Shown here piece by piece: positions 62,995 through 64,000 of a stretch of DNA of 64,000 nucleotides. Numbering within the stretch: position 1 is the first letter of the stretch; each line of letters starts with the position of its first letter. The notes beneath the pieces were generated by a model. The model saw nothing but the letters and a program-made list of their open reading frames with translations. It did no database searches and had not been told where the DNA came from. Origin of the DNA: Cupriavidus consociatus (GTDB taxonomy: Bacteria; Pseudomonadota; Gammaproteobacteria; Burkholderiales; Burkholderiaceae); contig NZ_JAGIQA010000004.1 of assembly GCF_017814975.1 (NCBI RefSeq), forward strand, positions 292,706 through 356,705, written 5' to 3'. Made by a program: the position numbers and the translations under genes.

Positions 62995-63729
62995 ATGAAG
63001 CTGAAGATCATCAACCCCAATACCACCGAGAGCATGACCGAGAAGATCGGCCAGTGCGCCCGCGCCGTGGCCGAGCAGGGCACGCGCATCAGCGCGGTCA
63101 GCCCGCGCATGGGCCCGGCCTCGATCGAGAGCCATTATGACGAGGCGCTGTCGGTGCCGGGCATCCTTGACGAGATCCTGGCGGGCGAGCAGGAAGGCGT
63201 GGACGGCTACGTCATCGCCTGCTTCGGCGACCCCGGCCTGTATGCGGCGCGCGAGGTGGCGCGCGGCCCCGTGATCGGCATCGCCGAAGCGGCGATGCAT
63301 ATGGCCAGCATGGTCGGCAGCAGCTTCAGCGTGGTGACCACGCTGGCGCGCACCTGCAATATCGCCTGGCACCTGGCCGAGCGCTATGGCATGAAGCGCT
63401 TCTGCAGCAATGTGCGCGCCTGCGACCTGCCGGTGCTCGACCTGGAACGCCCCGGCTCGGACGCGCGCCGCATCATCACCGAGGCGTGCCGCCGGGCGCT
63501 GGTGGAAGACCGCAGCGAATGCATCGTGCTGGGCTGCGCCGGCATGACCGACCTGTGCGACGAGATCGCCGACGCCATCGGCGCGCCGGTGATCGACGGC
63601 GTCACGTGCGCGGTCAAGCTGGCCGAGGCAATGGTCTCGGTGCGGCTGGCCACCAGCAAGCGCGGCGACTGGGCGCGGCCGCTGCCCAAGGCGTATGCCG
63701 GCATGCTGGCACCTTATGCGCTGAACTGA
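62995..63729 (+). CDS. Allantoin/hydantoin racemase (Asp/Glu racemase family)
   Basis: This 244-residue cofactor-independent racemase has the two catalytic-cysteine loops: ACFGDPG with Cys76 and LGCAGM with Cys181. It begins MKLKIINPNTTESMTEKIGQ and PLPKAYAGMLAPYALN ends it. Between a permease and an allantoinase, allantoin racemase is the most likely role; hydantoin racemase is the alternative. It starts 43 nt after the permease stop. Confidence 0.9.
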   Translation: MKLKIINPNTTESMTEKIGQCARAVAEQGTRISAVSPRMGPASIESHYDEALSVPGILDEILAGEQEGVDGYVIACFGDPGLYAAREVARGPVIGIAEAAMHMASMVGSSFSVVTTLARTCNIAWHLAERYGMKRFCSNVRACDLPVLDLERPGSDARRIITEACRRALVEDRSECIVLGCAGMTDLCDEIADAIGAPVIDGVTCAVKLAEAMVSVRLATSKRGDWARPLPKAYAGMLAPYALN

Positions 63730-63800
63730 CGCGCTCAACTGAGGCGCTCAACCCAGGCGCTGAACTGGCGTTTCGAGAACCACTTACCTGATCCAGCAAC

Positions 63801-64000
63801 ATGCTCCAGACACGTTATCCCCGCGACCTGATCGGCTATGGCGCGCAGCCTCCCCACGCGCGCTGGCCCGACGGCGCGCGCATCGCCGTGCAGTTCGTGC
63901 TCAACTACGAGGAAGGCGGCGAGAACTGCGTGCTGCACGGCGACGCCGCTTCCGAGCAGTTCCTCTCCGAGATCGTCGGCGCCGCGGCCTACCCCGACCG
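63801..64000 (+). CDS. puuE: Allantoinase PuuE-type (polysaccharide-deacetylase fold), partial
   Basis: The first 66 codons of a protein cut off by the right edge are present. It begins MLQTRYPRDLIGYGAQPPHA, then RIAVQFVLNYEEGGENCVLH and GDAASEQFLSEIVGAAAYPD, as in PuuE allantoinases, which open the allantoin ring to allantoate. It starts 71 nt after the racemase stop, in the same operon as the permease. Because the C-terminus is missing, catalytic residues cannot be checked. Confidence 0.9.
   Translation, partial: MLQTRYPRDLIGYGAQPPHARWPDGARIAVQFVLNYEEGGENCVLHGDAASEQFLSEIVGAAAYPD

Overview
The window is a GC-rich (roughly two-thirds G+C) betaproteobacterial chromosome segment, most consistent with Cupriavidus (Burkholderiales). 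The basis is gene content and protein similarity recalled from memory: a Ku/LigD break-repair pair, a czcICBA-type metal efflux operon, a fliC-flaG-fliD-fliS-fliT then fliE/fliFGHIJK flagellar block, a LysP-type permease and an allantoin catabolic cluster. Species and replicon cannot be fixed from the sequence. No rRNA, tRNA, prophage, CRISPR array or intact insertion sequence was seen.

Layout. 1-1433: start of a PAS-domain sensor and an SDR oxidoreductase whose catalytic lysine is a glutamine. 1742-8745: non-homologous end joining, with ligD (phosphoesterase-ligase-polymerase) and ku on the same strand, separated by a secreted small protein, a hybrid histidine kinase with a degenerate first receiver and a proline-rich 48-residue ORF. 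8843-12755: BON protein, a Gln/Gly-rich low-complexity protein, an MpaB-type oxygenase and a 14-helix MFS exporter. 12756-14295: an AT-richer regulatory region with a predicted minus-strand small RNA of about 75 nt and a 105-residue Hfq-like Sm protein, next to a sigma-28 promoter for flagellin. 14296-28027: flagellar genes in two blocks, the second (fliFGHIJK) divergent from fliE. The first block ends with an overlapping pair, a FliK-like protein and a soluble mimic of the cleaved FlhB C-terminal domain.

28028-28567: a scrambled hicB antitoxin relic with an internal 105-bp inversion and a truncated palindromic repeat where its N-terminus should be. 28568-36388: alkB, a GFA-family protein, cysteine synthase, a DUF938 methyltransferase, a Tat-exported PhoX-type phosphatase behind a Pho box and -10 element, a YigZ/IMPACT protein, a ferredoxin, a PHB-depolymerase-type esterase and a DUF3606 protein. 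36706-39853: periplasmic alpha-carbonic anhydrase, then a minus-strand operon of a P450 lacking the ExxR motif, an ABM-domain monooxygenase and a TauE/SafE exporter. 40015-46271: czcICBA. 46517-50301: a repeat-containing exported protein, an ECF sigma factor/anti-sigma pair, an AAA+ ATPase and an alpha/beta hydrolase. 50592-56481: a GNAT enzyme, ArsR- and LysR-type regulators, a zinc alcohol dehydrogenase and a phospholipase-D lipoprotein. 56863-60963: lysP, then a TonB-dependent siderophore receptor behind a Fur box. 61425-64000: NCS1 permease, allantoin/hydantoin racemase and puuE-type allantoinase (cut by the window end), with a four-copy GTCTAC operator cluster upstream.

A short palindrome (CCCCTCTCCCGC and its complement) recurs at least five times, four of them at 3' ends of genes, mostly between converging genes. 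Two copies form a composite element with a conserved spacer. The most unusual unit is the Hfq-like gene together with the predicted small RNA beside flagellin, which suggests, but does not prove, a dedicated post-transcriptional control module for motility.
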